64,000 bases of DNA from Rhodotorula mucilaginosa (taxonomy: Eukaryota > Basidiomycota > Microbotryomycetes > Sporidiobolales > Sporidiobolaceae): contig CP137866.1 of NCBI GenBank assembly GCA_034406715.1, positions 558,001-622,000 of the forward strand, read 5' to 3'. Each line of letters starts with the position of its first letter. Position 1 is the stretch's first letter. Below are positions 10,601-20,816 of this stretch, one piece after another. The notes beneath the pieces were generated by a model that searched no databases, was not told the DNA's origin, and saw only the letters and a program-made list of their open reading frames with translations. The position numbers and the translations under genes were made by a program.

Positions 10601-12236
10601 CCACCACTCCTTCGTGTCGAGACTGACGCTGTACTCTCCGCATAGTCGTCGAGCGAGATCGGCGATGCCGAGCGCACGCAGTTGGTGTTTGAGGAGCTTC
10701 GCGTCGACTTGGTGCGGGAGCTGCGCGTCGTTGGACCGCATGCAGAAGACGAACCAGGACTTGCTCGTCGAGAGGGTGTTCAGAAGCAGACTGATCGAAT
10801 CGTTGACGTCCTTGACGACCGAGTGATGCTGCTCTGGCGTTTCGGCCAGAGTCGCTTCGTCGCCGGCTCCGTCGCCGGCTTGTTCGCCGAACGGGCTGTG
10901 ACCTTTCGGCCGCCGAGTCGAAGGAGCGCGTCGAGGTCCCGCCTTCTGACTCGCGGCGACGAGCGTGTTCTCGCTCCGCGCGTGCGACTCGACGTTGATG
11001 GCTCCGTTCGCGAACAGCTGTCGGACGAACGAGAACGTCGAACCGGATTGACCGATTGACTGTGCGCGACCGGGACGAGCGTCGGCGCCACCGAGCAGGG
11101 TCACAAACGTCGGCGAGATCGCAGCGGCGTTCTGAGCGAGGAAGTTCTCAGTCGAGTAGGTCGTCTGGCTGTCCCAGTGCGAGACGATGAAGGCGCCCGG
11201 ACGGCCTTGCGCCTCGTCGCCGTTACGCGCCGCGAACGAGGGATGGTTGCCCCAGCGTTTGCTCATCGCCTGCAACATGGTGGTATCCGTCTTGCCGCGT
11301 CGCCGGGACTGGTCGTCGATGATGTGCACCAGCCCGCCGGGCATGTTGGTGAGGAGCCGGACCGTCTCCGAGTTCGATACGTGCTTCGTCTCGAGTCCCG
11401 GCAGTGCGAGGTCCTCGCTGACGTACTCGGCCTTGTTGGCATCGTATAGCTGCTCGAGCACGTAGCCCTGCAACCGCTCGGAAGCGAGGTTGGTGCAGAA
11501 CGCCTCGACACCGAGCCCCTCCCGGTCGGCACCGTGCATGGGACCGGGGAAATCGACGAGCGAGATGAAGGTCGCAAAGTCGTCCTTGCAGAGTTTCTCG
11601 TTGAGGAACTCGCCGATCCAGCTGAAGACGAGGCCGTAAAGAGAAGACGCGAGGTCGTCCCGGTTCGAAGCGGCTCCTTCGGCGTCGAGGAAGACGGCGC
11701 ACACTTCACCCCCTACGACAGTCGACTTGTTGGTGAGAGCGTCTTCGAGCTCGGTGCTCTCGACGCCGAGAAGCTCGGCAACGGTGGCCAGGGTGTGCGG
11801 ATTCTTGACGACGGCCGAGTCGGCGTTGCGGCTGCGATCGATGGCAAACTCGAGGTTGCCGAGGTGCAGGATCGCGGCGAGCACTTGGAAGATGGAAGCC
11901 ACGGCCTTCTTGGGGAAGCCGACGGCCTTGAACGCCTCCTTCACCTGGCCGAACCGGATCGCGTCGGCCTGGTTCGAATGCCCCGAAGCGCGCGACCTCG
12001 ACAGGAAGCGGAAGAAAGAGGCAGATGCGCTGTGCAGCTGAAGGTGTTGACGTTCGTCGGCAGCGGCTCCGCTCAGGAGGTAGTGGAAGATGTGGAAGTT
12101 GCGCTCGCCGGAAGGGGTGTTGGCGACGCGAGATTTCTCCAGCGAGTATTCGAGCCCCTTCAGACCGGTCAAGCGCCCCTTGTCGCATGAACGCGTATAT
12201 ATGCGGCGCGGCTTTTGCATATATACCGTAAGCATC
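6140..12236 (-). CDS. Chitin synthase class V/VII with truncated myosin-like motor
   Basis: A plasma-membrane glycosyltransferase of about 1,750 residues that polymerises GlcNAc from UDP-GlcNAc into cell-wall chitin. In protein order: myosin-motor-like domain (about 12180 to 10390, ending [15 protein letters not shown]), two helices near 9900-9650, two cytochrome-b5-like segments ([12 protein letters not shown] and [13 protein letters not shown]), a further helix, then the catalytic domain. The catalytic domain has [31 protein letters not shown] and QRRRW, followed by C-terminal helices. [10 protein letters not shown] and a DEK_C domain ([20 protein letters not shown]) close the protein. All synthase signatures are intact. 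The motor starts at [18 protein letters not shown]: the P-loop and switch I that precede this point in class V enzymes are absent, and the SDR gene begins 190 bp upstream. Class VII enzymes are known to have reduced motors, so this may be natural. The start is uncertain; in-frame ATGs are at 12236 and 12221. Confidence 0.85.
7573..7606 (-). repeat. 34-nt homopolymer (poly-C in sense) inside a chitin synthase intron
   Basis: The + strand shows 34 consecutive G. In the gene sense this is a C-tract directly before the acceptor gcag of the intron preceding the exon that encodes [15 protein letters not shown]. It therefore occupies the polypyrimidine-tract position. Homopolymers of this length are prone to length change and to sequencing error, so the true length may differ. 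Confidence 0.85.
12196..12227. repeat. Perfect 10-bp inverted repeat at the truncated 5' end of the chitin synthase
   Basis: The arms gtatatatgc (12196-12205) and gcatatatac (12218-12227) are exact reverse complements around a 12-nt spacer. The repeat lies about 15 bp beyond the point where myosin-motor similarity stops. The ATG at 12221 sits within one arm. It could be a TATA-type promoter element, a hairpin, or a rearrangement scar. Confidence 0.7.
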
Positions 12237-12427
12237 AGGTCCGGAATTAATAGCTCCCAAAAACTTTTGGCAGCGTTGGAAGGTCCACTTCGCGCGGAGG
12301 ACCACAAGCTGGGAGCGAGCTGGCACGACGCATGACGGTCGCCTCCACTGCGTCATGGTCGACCGCCCTGCCAAAGCTCCTCCATCCCCTTTTGCTTCCG
12401 TTCTAGTCACACCTACAGCACCTCAAT
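12237..12427. promoter_or_regulatory. Shared divergent 5' region of chitin synthase and SDR genes
   Basis: 191 bp separate the chosen chitin synthase ATG from the SDR ATG. The SDR-proximal part is C/T-rich with cacctacagcacctcaat just before the ATG. The alternating TA sequence near 12196-12227 is the only TATA-like element here. Confidence 0.4.
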
Positions 12428-14035
12428 ATGTCTTGCGCACCGTTCCTCGCTCAAAAGCTCTTCTCCGTCAAGGGGCTCGTCGGTGCGTCCACCCCTCGTA
12501 TTCCAGCTCTCAGGCTTTTCTGGCGCGTGCGCCCCACTTACAGCGTTGGAGTTCAAGATCGCTCGCTGACACTACCGTATCTTTACAGCCGTCGTCACTG
12601 GTGGCGGAACGGGAATCGGTGAGTAGTCGACCAATCCGAGACTCTTTGACCCTGTCAAAGAGCTGTATAAGCTGACGCAGGTCCTCTTCGTCTCACTGCC
12701 AGGCCTGATGGCCACGCAGGCCCTCGCCGCCAACGGAGCCAAGGTCTACATCATCGGTAGACGCAAGGAGGCGCTCGAGAATGTCGTCAAGCAGTACTCG
12801 GACGTTGAGGGGAAGATTGTCCCGTGAGTTTTGCGGCGTCAACAATCTCCACTTTCTTGTCCGCCTTCGTCGCGTCGCCGCTACGTGGTCCAAGCGCTGT
12901 ATACAGGAGACCCTATGAGCGCCGACTGATCGGACACCGTCCACTCAGTCTGCAGGGCGATGTCACGAAGAAGGAGGACTTGAAGCGCATCGTTGATGAG
13001 ATCAAGAAGGAGCACGAGGGCATCCACATCCTGGTCAACAACGTGAGCCAAACGTCCCCACTTTGCGTGGACTACAGCCGCTGAATGAAACACCGTGCAC
13101 GCGCAGGCCGGTATTTCGGGCGAAGTCACTCGGGTCAGCAAAGAGGCGTCGGCGGAGGAGCTGAGTCAAAAGCTCTGGGAAGAGCAGACTTTTGGAGGTT
13201 GGGATGATGTCTTCAGAACAAACGTGTCCAGCGGTGAGTGCACGTCTTGTACCTCGTGCCGCTGAGTGCCTCGACTGATAGGATTTCATCCGTCACCGCG
13301 TTCTAGTCTTCTTCACGACCGCCGCCTTCCTCCCCTTGCTTCAGAAGTACACCTGTGAGTACAGGTATCTACCTCTGCACCATTGCGCAGGTTTCTGACC
13401 AGCTTTACTCGGAAAAAGTCGGAGGAGATGCGGCCGGTCGAGCGATCTACGAAAAGTACCAGACCGGCGTGATCACCATCTCGTCCATCTCGGGCTTGAT
13501 TAAGTCTGCACAGAAGTAGGTGCACCTGCCGAACCGTCTCCGACTGTTTCTCGCCCGGTTACACCAGCGATTGACCCCTCCGTTTCTTTCCTCCTCTTCC
13601 TTCTTCGCCTCGCTCGTTTTTTTCCTCTCGCACAGCCACTTCGCGTATAACGCCAGTAAAGGAGCTACGGTGCACCTGAACCGCCTTATGTCGACCGAAT
13701 GGTCGCACCTCGGCATCCGCTTCAACACCATTGCTCCCGGCGTCTTCCCTTCCGAGATGACGACCGACGGATCGGACGACAAGCAAAAGTCTTCGCTCGA
13801 CGACTTTGACCCGTCGTCGCTGTCCATCCCGGCTAACCGCCCTGGTTCCGACGAGGATATGGGCGGATCGGTCCTCTACCTCTCGTCGCGCGCCGGACAG
13901 TAGTGAGTGGCGGCACCGCTTTTCTCCTGCCTGTCGCCTCAAGCTGATGACTTGTCTTTGCCTTACTACAGCACTGCCGGTGTTGTGCTCCCGGTCGACG
14001 GCGCGACTCTGTCTACGAACCCGTCGTCGTACTAA
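12428..14035 (+). CDS. Short-chain dehydrogenase/reductase (SDR)
   Basis: A classical SDR, NAD(P)-dependent oxidoreductase of unknown substrate. After a first exon MSCAPFLAQKLFSVKGLV, the cofactor motif AVVTGGGTGIG is split across exons at about 12590-12618. Then follow LMATQALAANGAKVYIIGR, a LQGDVTK segment and HILVNNAGISG (the NNAG motif). ITISSISG carries the catalytic Ser, and YNASKGA carries the Tyr and Lys of the YxxxK motif. The end reads TAGVVLPVDGATLSTNPSSY. At least eight small introns interrupt it. An insertion with SEKVGGDAAGRAIYEKYQTG precedes the catalytic Ser. No transmembrane segment or clear presequence is seen. Substrate cannot be told from sequence. It shares its 5' region with the chitin synthase, but nothing links the functions. 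Confidence 0.88.
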
Positions 14036-14564
14036 AGAGCCGTAGGTTCTTCTCCTTGTAGATAGTTGCCCCGGGAAGTAACACCTTGACCAGGGACTCT
14101 AGGGAGCCTGCTCGCGACGACTCGGCATGACTCGGTACAGCGTCACGAGCGTGAATGCGTCCGTGCGTCTGACCTGCTGAGTTGGGAGTCGGGTATTGGG
14201 GAAACGTCCGAATTGCGAGCGCGACAATCTGCCATGCAGCGCTTCCGAACACCAAGTCTGCAGAGCTATAGACACACGCTCACGGCTGCTTATAGACCTG
14301 GCCTACAGCAGGCAAGCGACGCTCCCGACTATTTGACGATTTGAGAAGGTCCACCAGCTTGCCACCAGCGACGGGCGGGCTCGATGCGTCTGTGGCCAAT
14401 TTTTTTTCCTCGATCGAACTTCTTCTCTCCACACCGCTCCCGACGCCTCAAGTGCAAGAAGAAGCAAGGCGCACCTCGCCTCCTCTCGCGGTACCGCCAT
14501 TGTGCTGTGATCATGACCTGCACGCTCAGTCGCTTCCCACTCTGAGCTCACACCATCGCCACGC
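14036..14564. other. Intergenic between SDR and seven-helix protein genes
   Basis: A 529-bp spacer holding the SDR 3' UTR and the promoter of the next gene. No ORF with coding character and no RNA signature. The part just before the next ATG is C-rich (ctcacaccatcgccacgc), as at many starts in this window. Confidence 0.5.
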
Positions 14565-16086
14565 ATGTCGAGTATCCCAGAGGATGTGCCGGCGCTCCAG
14601 GCGCCTCAGTATGTGGCCACCTACTCTCTCGGTGAGTCCGGCGCTGGCGTGCGATGTAGCCGACTGCTGCTGACACGCTCGAACCTCCGCAGGTCCGCAA
14701 CAGATGGGCTACACGGCGCAGATCCTCCTCCTCGGAGTCTTTACGACCCTCTTTGGCGGATACGCGATCTCGGGTGAACTGGAACGACATCGCTTGCTGG
14801 GACGAATAGCGCTATGGGCCTCGCTCGTCCTGAATTGGGGGTACACGGGACTGTGCGTGTACGAATCGTACGTCGCAGCAGGTGAGTCGCGGTCTCCCTG
14901 CGTCCCAGATTTACCCCTGGCGTTGTCGCGCGACAAGGAACCCATGGACCTGACTCTTGGATGGTCTTGCGCAGTCTCGCAAAATCGGACTTCGAAAGAG
15001 CTCATTAGCAGCAACGTGGCATGGCAATTCCTCCCGCTCCTGTCCGGTCTCACGGGCGTCGTGACCCAAGGTTTCCTAACCTCGCATGCGCTCGTCGTGA
15101 GTTGGGTTGTTCGAATCTCCCTTTTCGCGACCGCTCAACTCACTCTTCCGACTCGCCATGGAAAACAGCTCATACCCCGCAAAGCTCTCCGACCAATCTT
15201 CTGCGGCGTGATGGGCCTGCTGATTGCGGGTCAGATGACCGGATTCACGATGGCCTGCATTAACGGGATTTGGGTAAGTGTCTGTGCTCTCGTTCATTCA
15301 ACCGGGAGGACGCCGCGCAGCAGTTGACACGAGAGCGTTTCGATCGCGCAGTATATCGACGGGAGCGACGACATCGCCGGTCTCGGCTACAACAAGTCGC
15401 TCTCGCTCTGGCTCTGGACGAGTGCCGCCGCCGACATCCTGATCTCGACAGTCTGCGCCTTTAGCATCCGCCAGCGGTTGTCCGGCTACACGCGCGAGAC
15501 CGACACCGTCATCGTCAAGCTCGCCGTGATCTGTTTCCGCACGGCGGCGTACACGACCTTCATGTCCATCACCGGCGCGATCATGGCGTCCGTCTTTTCG
15601 GGCGATTTCGACGTCCGCTCCTTCTCCGGGTTCCCGTTCTGGCTCATCCAACCGGCCCTGTACGGCATCGCCCTGTTTACCTTTTCGAGATCGAGTCGCC
15701 GCGTCGTCGACACGCAACCGCGCATCAGCCCCGACGACTCGCCCATCCTCGTCGGTGGCGGCAACGGCGGCGAGCGCAAGCAGGCCGCCGCGGCGCTACC
15801 GCAGCACGAGCACGACCACGAGCCGACCTCGACCTCGCACCATCGCGAAAGTCGACGGTTCTACCCTTCCAGCGCGACGCATTCGACCGCGAGCGCTTCG
15901 AACGCACGGAGGCCGCTCGCGATCCGGGTCGACTGCGAGCGGGTCATCAGCATCGACGAACCGGATTCGGCGCGCGAGGAGATGGATCAAATAGCTGGCG
16001 CCGGGAGCGTGAGCGGCGCGAGCAGTCACGGTCACTTCAAGACGCAGCGAGCGAATCGACTAAAAGACGTCTTGAATTCCGTCTGA
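14565..16086 (+). CDS. Seven-transmembrane protein, DUF6534-like
   Basis: A polytopic membrane protein of the kind common and expanded in basidiomycetes (DUF6534-type); the molecular function is unknown. Exon 1 (14565 to about 14632) joins GPQQMGYTAQILLLGVFTTLFGGYAI. Seven hydrophobic stretches can be counted: that one; GRIALWASLVLNWGYTGL; WQFLPLLSGLTGVVTQGFL; PIFCGVMGLLIAGQMTGFTM; SLWLWTSAAADILISTVCA; VIVKLAVICFRTAAYTTFMS; and FPFWLIQPALYGIALFTF. The segment SIRQRLSGYTRETDTVIVKL matches the loop before the sixth helix typical of DUF6534. The C-terminal about 125 residues are soluble, rich in Ser, Arg and His, and probably cytoplasmic. The family name rests on this pattern and was not searched. 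Confidence 0.75.
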
Positions 16087-16279
16087 CTGACCGACCGCCC
16101 TCCTTGTAGAGTGTCTCTCTTCTCTCTGTTCTTGTCGCATCTTTTACATAGTCTCGATAGGAACCGCATTCGTGTTGTGACAAAACTGTTTACATTGCCT
16201 GAATTCGGCCAAGCGTCGTTCTCTCCTGCGCAGACTGATTACAACAAACATCGGAGGGAGGCGTCAAGAAGGGACGCTG

Positions 16280-16940
16280 CTATGACCTGCTTGCAGACTC
16301 TTGCAAGATGTCGCGGATCGAGCTGGAAGGGATTGGAACGAGTCAGCAGTTGGTTCTCGAGACAGCGCGTGCGACAAGAGGAGCAAACGTACCTCTGAGC
16401 TTTCAGAATTTCCGACTCGAGGTACTGCAAGCGAGATGTGTTGATGTCAGCCGAGCTCAAACGGAACGAGATGGAGAGAGCGTCAGCAGCGCACCTTTGC
16501 CTTTTTGTCCAGCACGGTGGCCTGTTCGGACGCGTCCTTCATCTTTTCCCGGAGCGTGTTTTCGACATTGTTGCGCGATTCCTGGACGAACCTGCGGGCG
16601 ATTTGCAAAACGTCGGTGAGCCTCGAGAAAGATTGCGGCGAAGGGGTGAAGGCGAAGAGGGGAACTGGACGTACATGCGACCGACGCCGCGGTACATGGC
16701 CGCCTGCCGTGGGTCGCGCGGGAGTTGCTCGACCTCGCGGAGGGTGAGAGTGGTGAGCTTCTTGTCGCGCTCTTTGGCCCCGAGCTGGGCGCGGACGGCC
16801 GCGAGTTGGCGCGAGGCTTCCATCTGCTGAGACTGGAGTTGGACGAGGACCTGCGGCGGGCGGGGCGGGTGTCAGTGAGCAATCCGGACGAGGCGAGCGC
16901 GGGGATGCGTCTAGCTGACCTGTCGGACGTCGTCTGCCAT
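16280..16940 (-). CDS. PFD1: Prefoldin subunit 1
   Basis: A beta-type subunit of the hexameric prefoldin (GimC) chaperone, which hands unfolded actin and tubulin to the CCT chaperonin. Start MADDVRQV; the second exon gives QSQQMEASRQLAAVRAQLGAKERD, then LTTLTLREVEQLPRDPRQAAMYRGVGRM. This is the conserved hairpin of the subunit 1 family. The next exon, FVQESRNNVENTLREKMKDASEQATVLDKKAKV, resumes the C-terminal coiled coil. Two short final exons read YLESEILKAQSSIRDILQESASRS. The last junction (intron about 16339-16396) restores phase and ends at a TAG at 16280-16282. Length about 120 residues, as expected for the family. Head-to-head with the bS21m gene. Confidence 0.88.
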
Positions 16941-17164
16941 CTTGAACGGGTGCGTAGTGGCTCGCAAAGAGAGAAGTCGGAACCTCGACTTGGACGAACT
17001 CGAAAGCAGAGCGAGACGTCGGCTCTCTCTTCTTCCCACGCAACCGCAGGCGGTGATCAGAGGTACGGAAGCTAGAGTCTGTTCCGGCTGCTTCCTCGAA
17101 GCGCACGGTACGCCGCACTCGCAGTGTTTCAAGTTGCTGACCCCGGGTTGTGCTCGTTCTGCAG
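16941..17164. promoter_or_regulatory. Shared divergent 5' region, prefoldin 1 and bS21m
   Basis: 224 bp between the two ATGs. No element beyond general GC-rich sequence is evident. An in-frame GTG upstream of the bS21m ATG could extend that protein by five residues, but the ATG is the likelier start. Confidence 0.4.
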
Positions 17165-17770
17165 ATGAATTCGCTCGTCTCGTCGTTCAGGACTGCGCTC
17201 CGCCTCCAGCCTGCGCGGACATACGCCCCTTGCTGCAGGGCCTACTCGACGCAGCCACCAGCGAGCGTTGGTTCAACCGCGGAGGACGCACCTTCTCCCG
17301 CCGCACCTTCTTCTCCGTCGTCGGAACTCGACCAGGTCATCAAGTCCATCTCGGCCAGCAAGGGCAAAGGCCGCCTCCCGCACGGCGCAGCAGCAGCACA
17401 GCGCACCCACTCGGCCCGCCCCTCCGCCGAGTACTCGTCCCTCTACTCGTCCCCCTCGCCCCGGTCAGCCCAAACCGCCTCCACCCCGGAACAGATTTGG
17501 GCCTTCACCCCTCCCGTCGTCTACACCCCACCCGTCTCACTCACGTCGGCGAGGTCGTTCGCAGTCCGGGACGGCAACGTCGCGCGCGCGTACCGCAACT
17601 TGAACCGCACCCTCCGCGAGAACAACGTCCGCCTCGAACTCAGGAGGCAGGAACGGTTCGAGTCGCCGAGCAACAAGCGCGTCAGGCTCAACTCGGAGAG
17701 GCACAGGCGCAGGTTCAAGGTCGCCGTCGGAAAGGCCGTCGCCCTCGCCATGCGCATGAAGGACAAGTAA
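17165..17770 (+). CDS. MRP21: Mitochondrial ribosomal protein bS21m
   Basis: A small-subunit mitoribosomal protein of the bS21 family. It is an unspliced ORF of 201 residues. The N-terminal MNSLVSSFRTALRLQPARTYAP is basic and Ser-rich, as in a matrix-targeting presequence. A Ser/Pro/Ala-rich linker of about 110 residues follows. The C-terminal domain runs from about residue 134: GNVARAYRNLNRTLRENNVR, then RRQERFESPSNKRVRLNSERHRRRF, the bS21 pattern of a two-helix basic protein ending in Lys/Arg. The long linker is usual for fungal members. This is one of very few intronless genes in the window. Confidence 0.87.
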   Translation: MNSLVSSFRTALRLQPARTYAPCCRAYSTQPPASVGSTAEDAPSPAAPSSPSSELDQVIKSISASKGKGRLPHGAAAAQRTHSARPSAEYSSLYSSPSPRSAQTASTPEQIWAFTPPVVYTPPVSLTSARSFAVRDGNVARAYRNLNRTLRENNVRLELRRQERFESPSNKRVRLNSERHRRRFKVAVGKAVALAMRMKDK

Positions 17771-18190
17771 AGAGGCCGCGCGCACTCTTTTGCATTGCAA
17801 CCATTAGACCAAAGACACGGTCGTCACGCACAGGCGACAAGTCCATCAGGCGCAAGTCAAAGAGAGCCCGGCTTCCCGTTGCTCCCCTGACAGCTGGATC
17901 GCGGTCGAAGTCCGATGGGTAAAGAAAAGCTATATGCACGATGACGTTTCACTGCGAGTTTGCTACCTTGAGAGAGAGAGAGAGAAAGACAAAGAAGGAT
18001 CGGGACAGGCCCAGAGAGAATCGGAGGAGACGGAACAGGATCCCAGAACGAAAAAAGACCGGCGCAAGGAGGATAGGTCATCATCACAGGCAGACGAACG
18101 CGGCCCCAACGCCGCACCGGCGACGCTGATTTGATGACTCGGCGACGCTCTGGTCGTGGAGCGTCGCGGAGAGCGAAAAGGGGAAACCTC
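17771..18190. other. Tail-to-tail intergenic, bS21m and calnexin
   Basis: A 420-bp convergent spacer with both 3' UTRs. A GA repeat (gagagagagagagaaag) lies near 17970-17990 in a purine-rich stretch extending to about 18080. No gene is seen. Confidence 0.5.
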
Positions 18191-20531
18191 CTAGGAGCTC
18201 GCCGCCTCCTTGGCATTCTCCTGCGCCGCCGCCTTCGCCCGCGTCGCCCTCGTCCGCACCCCCTCTGCAACCTCGTGCACCTGCTCAGCCGCCTCGGCAA
18301 CGGGCACCTCCTCCCTGACCTGGTCAACCACCTCGGCGGCCTTGTCGGCGACTTGTTGCGCGGCGGCCTGGACTTGCTTCTTCGCTTTCGGGGCGGCGGC
18401 GGCAGAGGCGGGCATGATGAGCGAGAGGACTACAGGCACACGATTCGATCAGAGTCAGCCATCATGTTTGCGCGTAGTGGAGTGGATAGAGGTCAAGGGA
18501 GAGGGAGGAAGGGAGGGCGAACGTACCGACTCCGAGCATACCGATCAAGGTGGCAAACACGACGCCGAGGACGCCACCCGTCAGCGGTCGCTCGACGAGC
18601 GCCTTCTTCGGGTCCGCGAGCGCCTCATCCAAGAACTGCTGAGCCTTAAACTTGGCCCATCCGACCGGGTCGGCCTTCATGTCCGGCTCGTCCACACTGC
18701 TGCTGCTCGACTTCTTGCCCTTGGCTGCCGCCTCTGCCTCCTCCTTGGCCTTGTCGGCGGCTTCGAGCGCCTGCTCGACCGGAGCCTTGACGGCGTAGGT
18801 TTCGGCGATGAACTGCTCGAGGTCCTTTTCGGACGTGCCGAGGTAGATGTTGTCGAACAGGATGCCGTCGGTCATGGACCACAACTCGAAACCGAGACCG
18901 GCGATGGGCGAAAAGTCGGCAGGCGTCAGGTCTTCGTAGTAGTTCGGGTTGCTGCGTGCAGTATCCTGGGATGAGTCTATGTCATACATGAAGGAAGCCA
19001 GCGAAACTTTTGCACGGAAAAAGTACGGCGACCTCTTCTGACATGCCAAGACTCACGGGATCTTGCGCGGAGCCCAGGGGCCCTTGTAGTCGGGGTTGTC
19101 GATCAGCGGAGCGAACCACTTGCCCTTGTATTCGGCTGCGAGAAGCAAAGACACAACCGAAAGGGTTAGCAGCAGGAACTAGTCCTCGGCAGTAAAAGAG
19201 GGCAACTCACGGTTCGGGATCTCGGGACGCTTCCACGGTCCGCACCCGCTCACACCTTGGCACTTGGGGTTCGGGACCTGCGGCGCAATCCAGTCGCCGT
19301 CGTCCTCGTCGCTCCACTCTTCGGGCTTCTCGGCGTCCGGGTCCGGCACGGTCGCGGGCTCATTCTCGAGCCAGTCGGCGGGCATCTCGGCGTCCGGGTC
19401 CTCGATCGAGACGGGCGCGTCCTCGTCCCAGTCGGCGGGCTTGGTCGCGTCCGGGTCGGCAATCTTGGGCGACTCGACCCAGTCGGCGGGCTTGACATCC
19501 TCCGGGTCGTCAATCTCTTTCGGGGGGTTGACGGCGGGCGTGAAATCCTCGAGGAGCGAACCGGCCTTGGCCTTTTCGTTGTTGATCCGGATCTCGTACG
19601 TCTGGTTCTCGGGGCGGACGATCAGGGTGTAGACCGAAGTCGTCTTCGAGACCTTGGGCGCGGGGGGTGCCGTGAGGTGCTTCTCCTCTATCTCGCCGGT
19701 GAGCGGGTTCTTGTGGCGGAAGATGAAGTGCACCTTGGCGGTGGAACCGCAACGATCCGGACCAAACATGATGGTGCTGCGGGGTGGACATGGGTCAGTT
19801 ACATCCGGGAGCCGCGGCTCAGCAATCCGGCGGACGTACTAGGGAGTCTTGTCCGAGAACTCTTCAGCGTGGATGCCCTGTCAATAGTGCACACATGTCA
19901 GCTGGGAACGAGGCGCCACACGATGCTCGAACCCTCCTGCAACCCGATTCCGAACAGCTTTGCTCACCTCTTCGCTCTCGGACAAGAGCTTGACGTAAGC
20001 GCCGCCGCAGTCGAGACCGTTCTGGAGCTTGACCTCGTACGAGAGGACGAGGGGCTTGCCCTTGGGGTCAAAGACCTCGTCGAGGGGTGCCGAGATGGCA
20101 TGGTGGGCGGCTTTTGTCGACAGGACGAGGCCGTAGTCGTTCTCGAGGCCGGGGTAGACCTTGGGTTCCTCGACAGCCCATTTTCCGACGTACGAAAAGA
20201 CCTGCAGGGTACTTCTCCGGTGGTCAATATGGTGGCTGGGTGACAAGTGGAACGTCTCGGAATCTTCTTTGGGCAAACTGACCTCGCCTTCCTTCTCCTC
20301 CTTGGTGGCGCGCGAGGCACTCCAGCGGTCTCCGAGGGTCGGGTGAATGAACTGCTCGACAAAGATGCCTTCTACGGCCGAGGGCTGTGCACGCGAATGC
20401 GGTTAGCTGAAGGTGCCGACGTGGCGGAATCCGATCGGCGAGCTACGTACAGCGAAGGCCGGGGCAGACTCGGCTGCGACCCAGGTCGAGAGCGCGAGGA
20501 CCGTCGACAGCGGCAACAGTGCGTAGCGCAT
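18191..20531 (-). CDS. CNE1: Calnexin (ER lectin chaperone)
   Basis: A type I ER membrane chaperone that binds monoglucosylated N-glycans on folding glycoproteins. A signal peptide is clear ([21 protein letters not shown]). The globular lectin domain includes [44 protein letters not shown] (first Cys of the lectin disulfide) and [16 protein letters not shown] (second Cys). The P-domain carries the alternating repeats [40 protein letters not shown], then the second repeat type around [17 protein letters not shown]. One transmembrane helix ([17 protein letters not shown]) sits near the C-terminus, split from the tail by an intron. The tail is about 75 residues, Ala/Val/Glu/Lys-rich and amphipathic, unlike the strongly acidic tail of animal calnexins. 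Head-to-head with the NAD(P)HX epimerase gene. Confidence 0.93.
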
Positions 20532-20816
20532 GGCGGCGAGTGCTTGCAGATGCGGAAGCGAAAGAGGGAGCAGACTTCGGCATGAAAGCAAGTTGTAATC
20601 ACTCGATTACAAAAGTATCAATTAGGATTACTCATCTTGGCTATTCCCTCTGCAGTGCGCGGCCCCACCTCGCGCGAGTCGCTCGACTCCGCTACACACT
20701 TGCTTACGTTCAGAGCGCTCGATTCAAGCACTCGGTCAGTTTACCGCCCAACGCCTGTCAAGCCTCGATCCACCGCCACCTCCCGACTCGCTGCTCCCAT
20801 CTTTCTGGTCTCCGTC
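20532..20816. promoter_or_regulatory. Shared divergent 5' region, calnexin and NAD(P)HX epimerase
   Basis: 285 bp between start codons. It contains an A/T-richer core at about 20590-20640 (caagttgtaatcactcgatt and a following aaaagtatcaattagg), which is the likeliest place for the transcription starts. An ER-stress element could be expected for calnexin, but I did not find a convincing one. Confidence 0.35.

Noticed and set aside
10382-12307. Longer chitin synthase start at 12307
   Set aside because: The codon is TTG. The first in-frame ATG is at 12236, and the extra residues show no motor homology.
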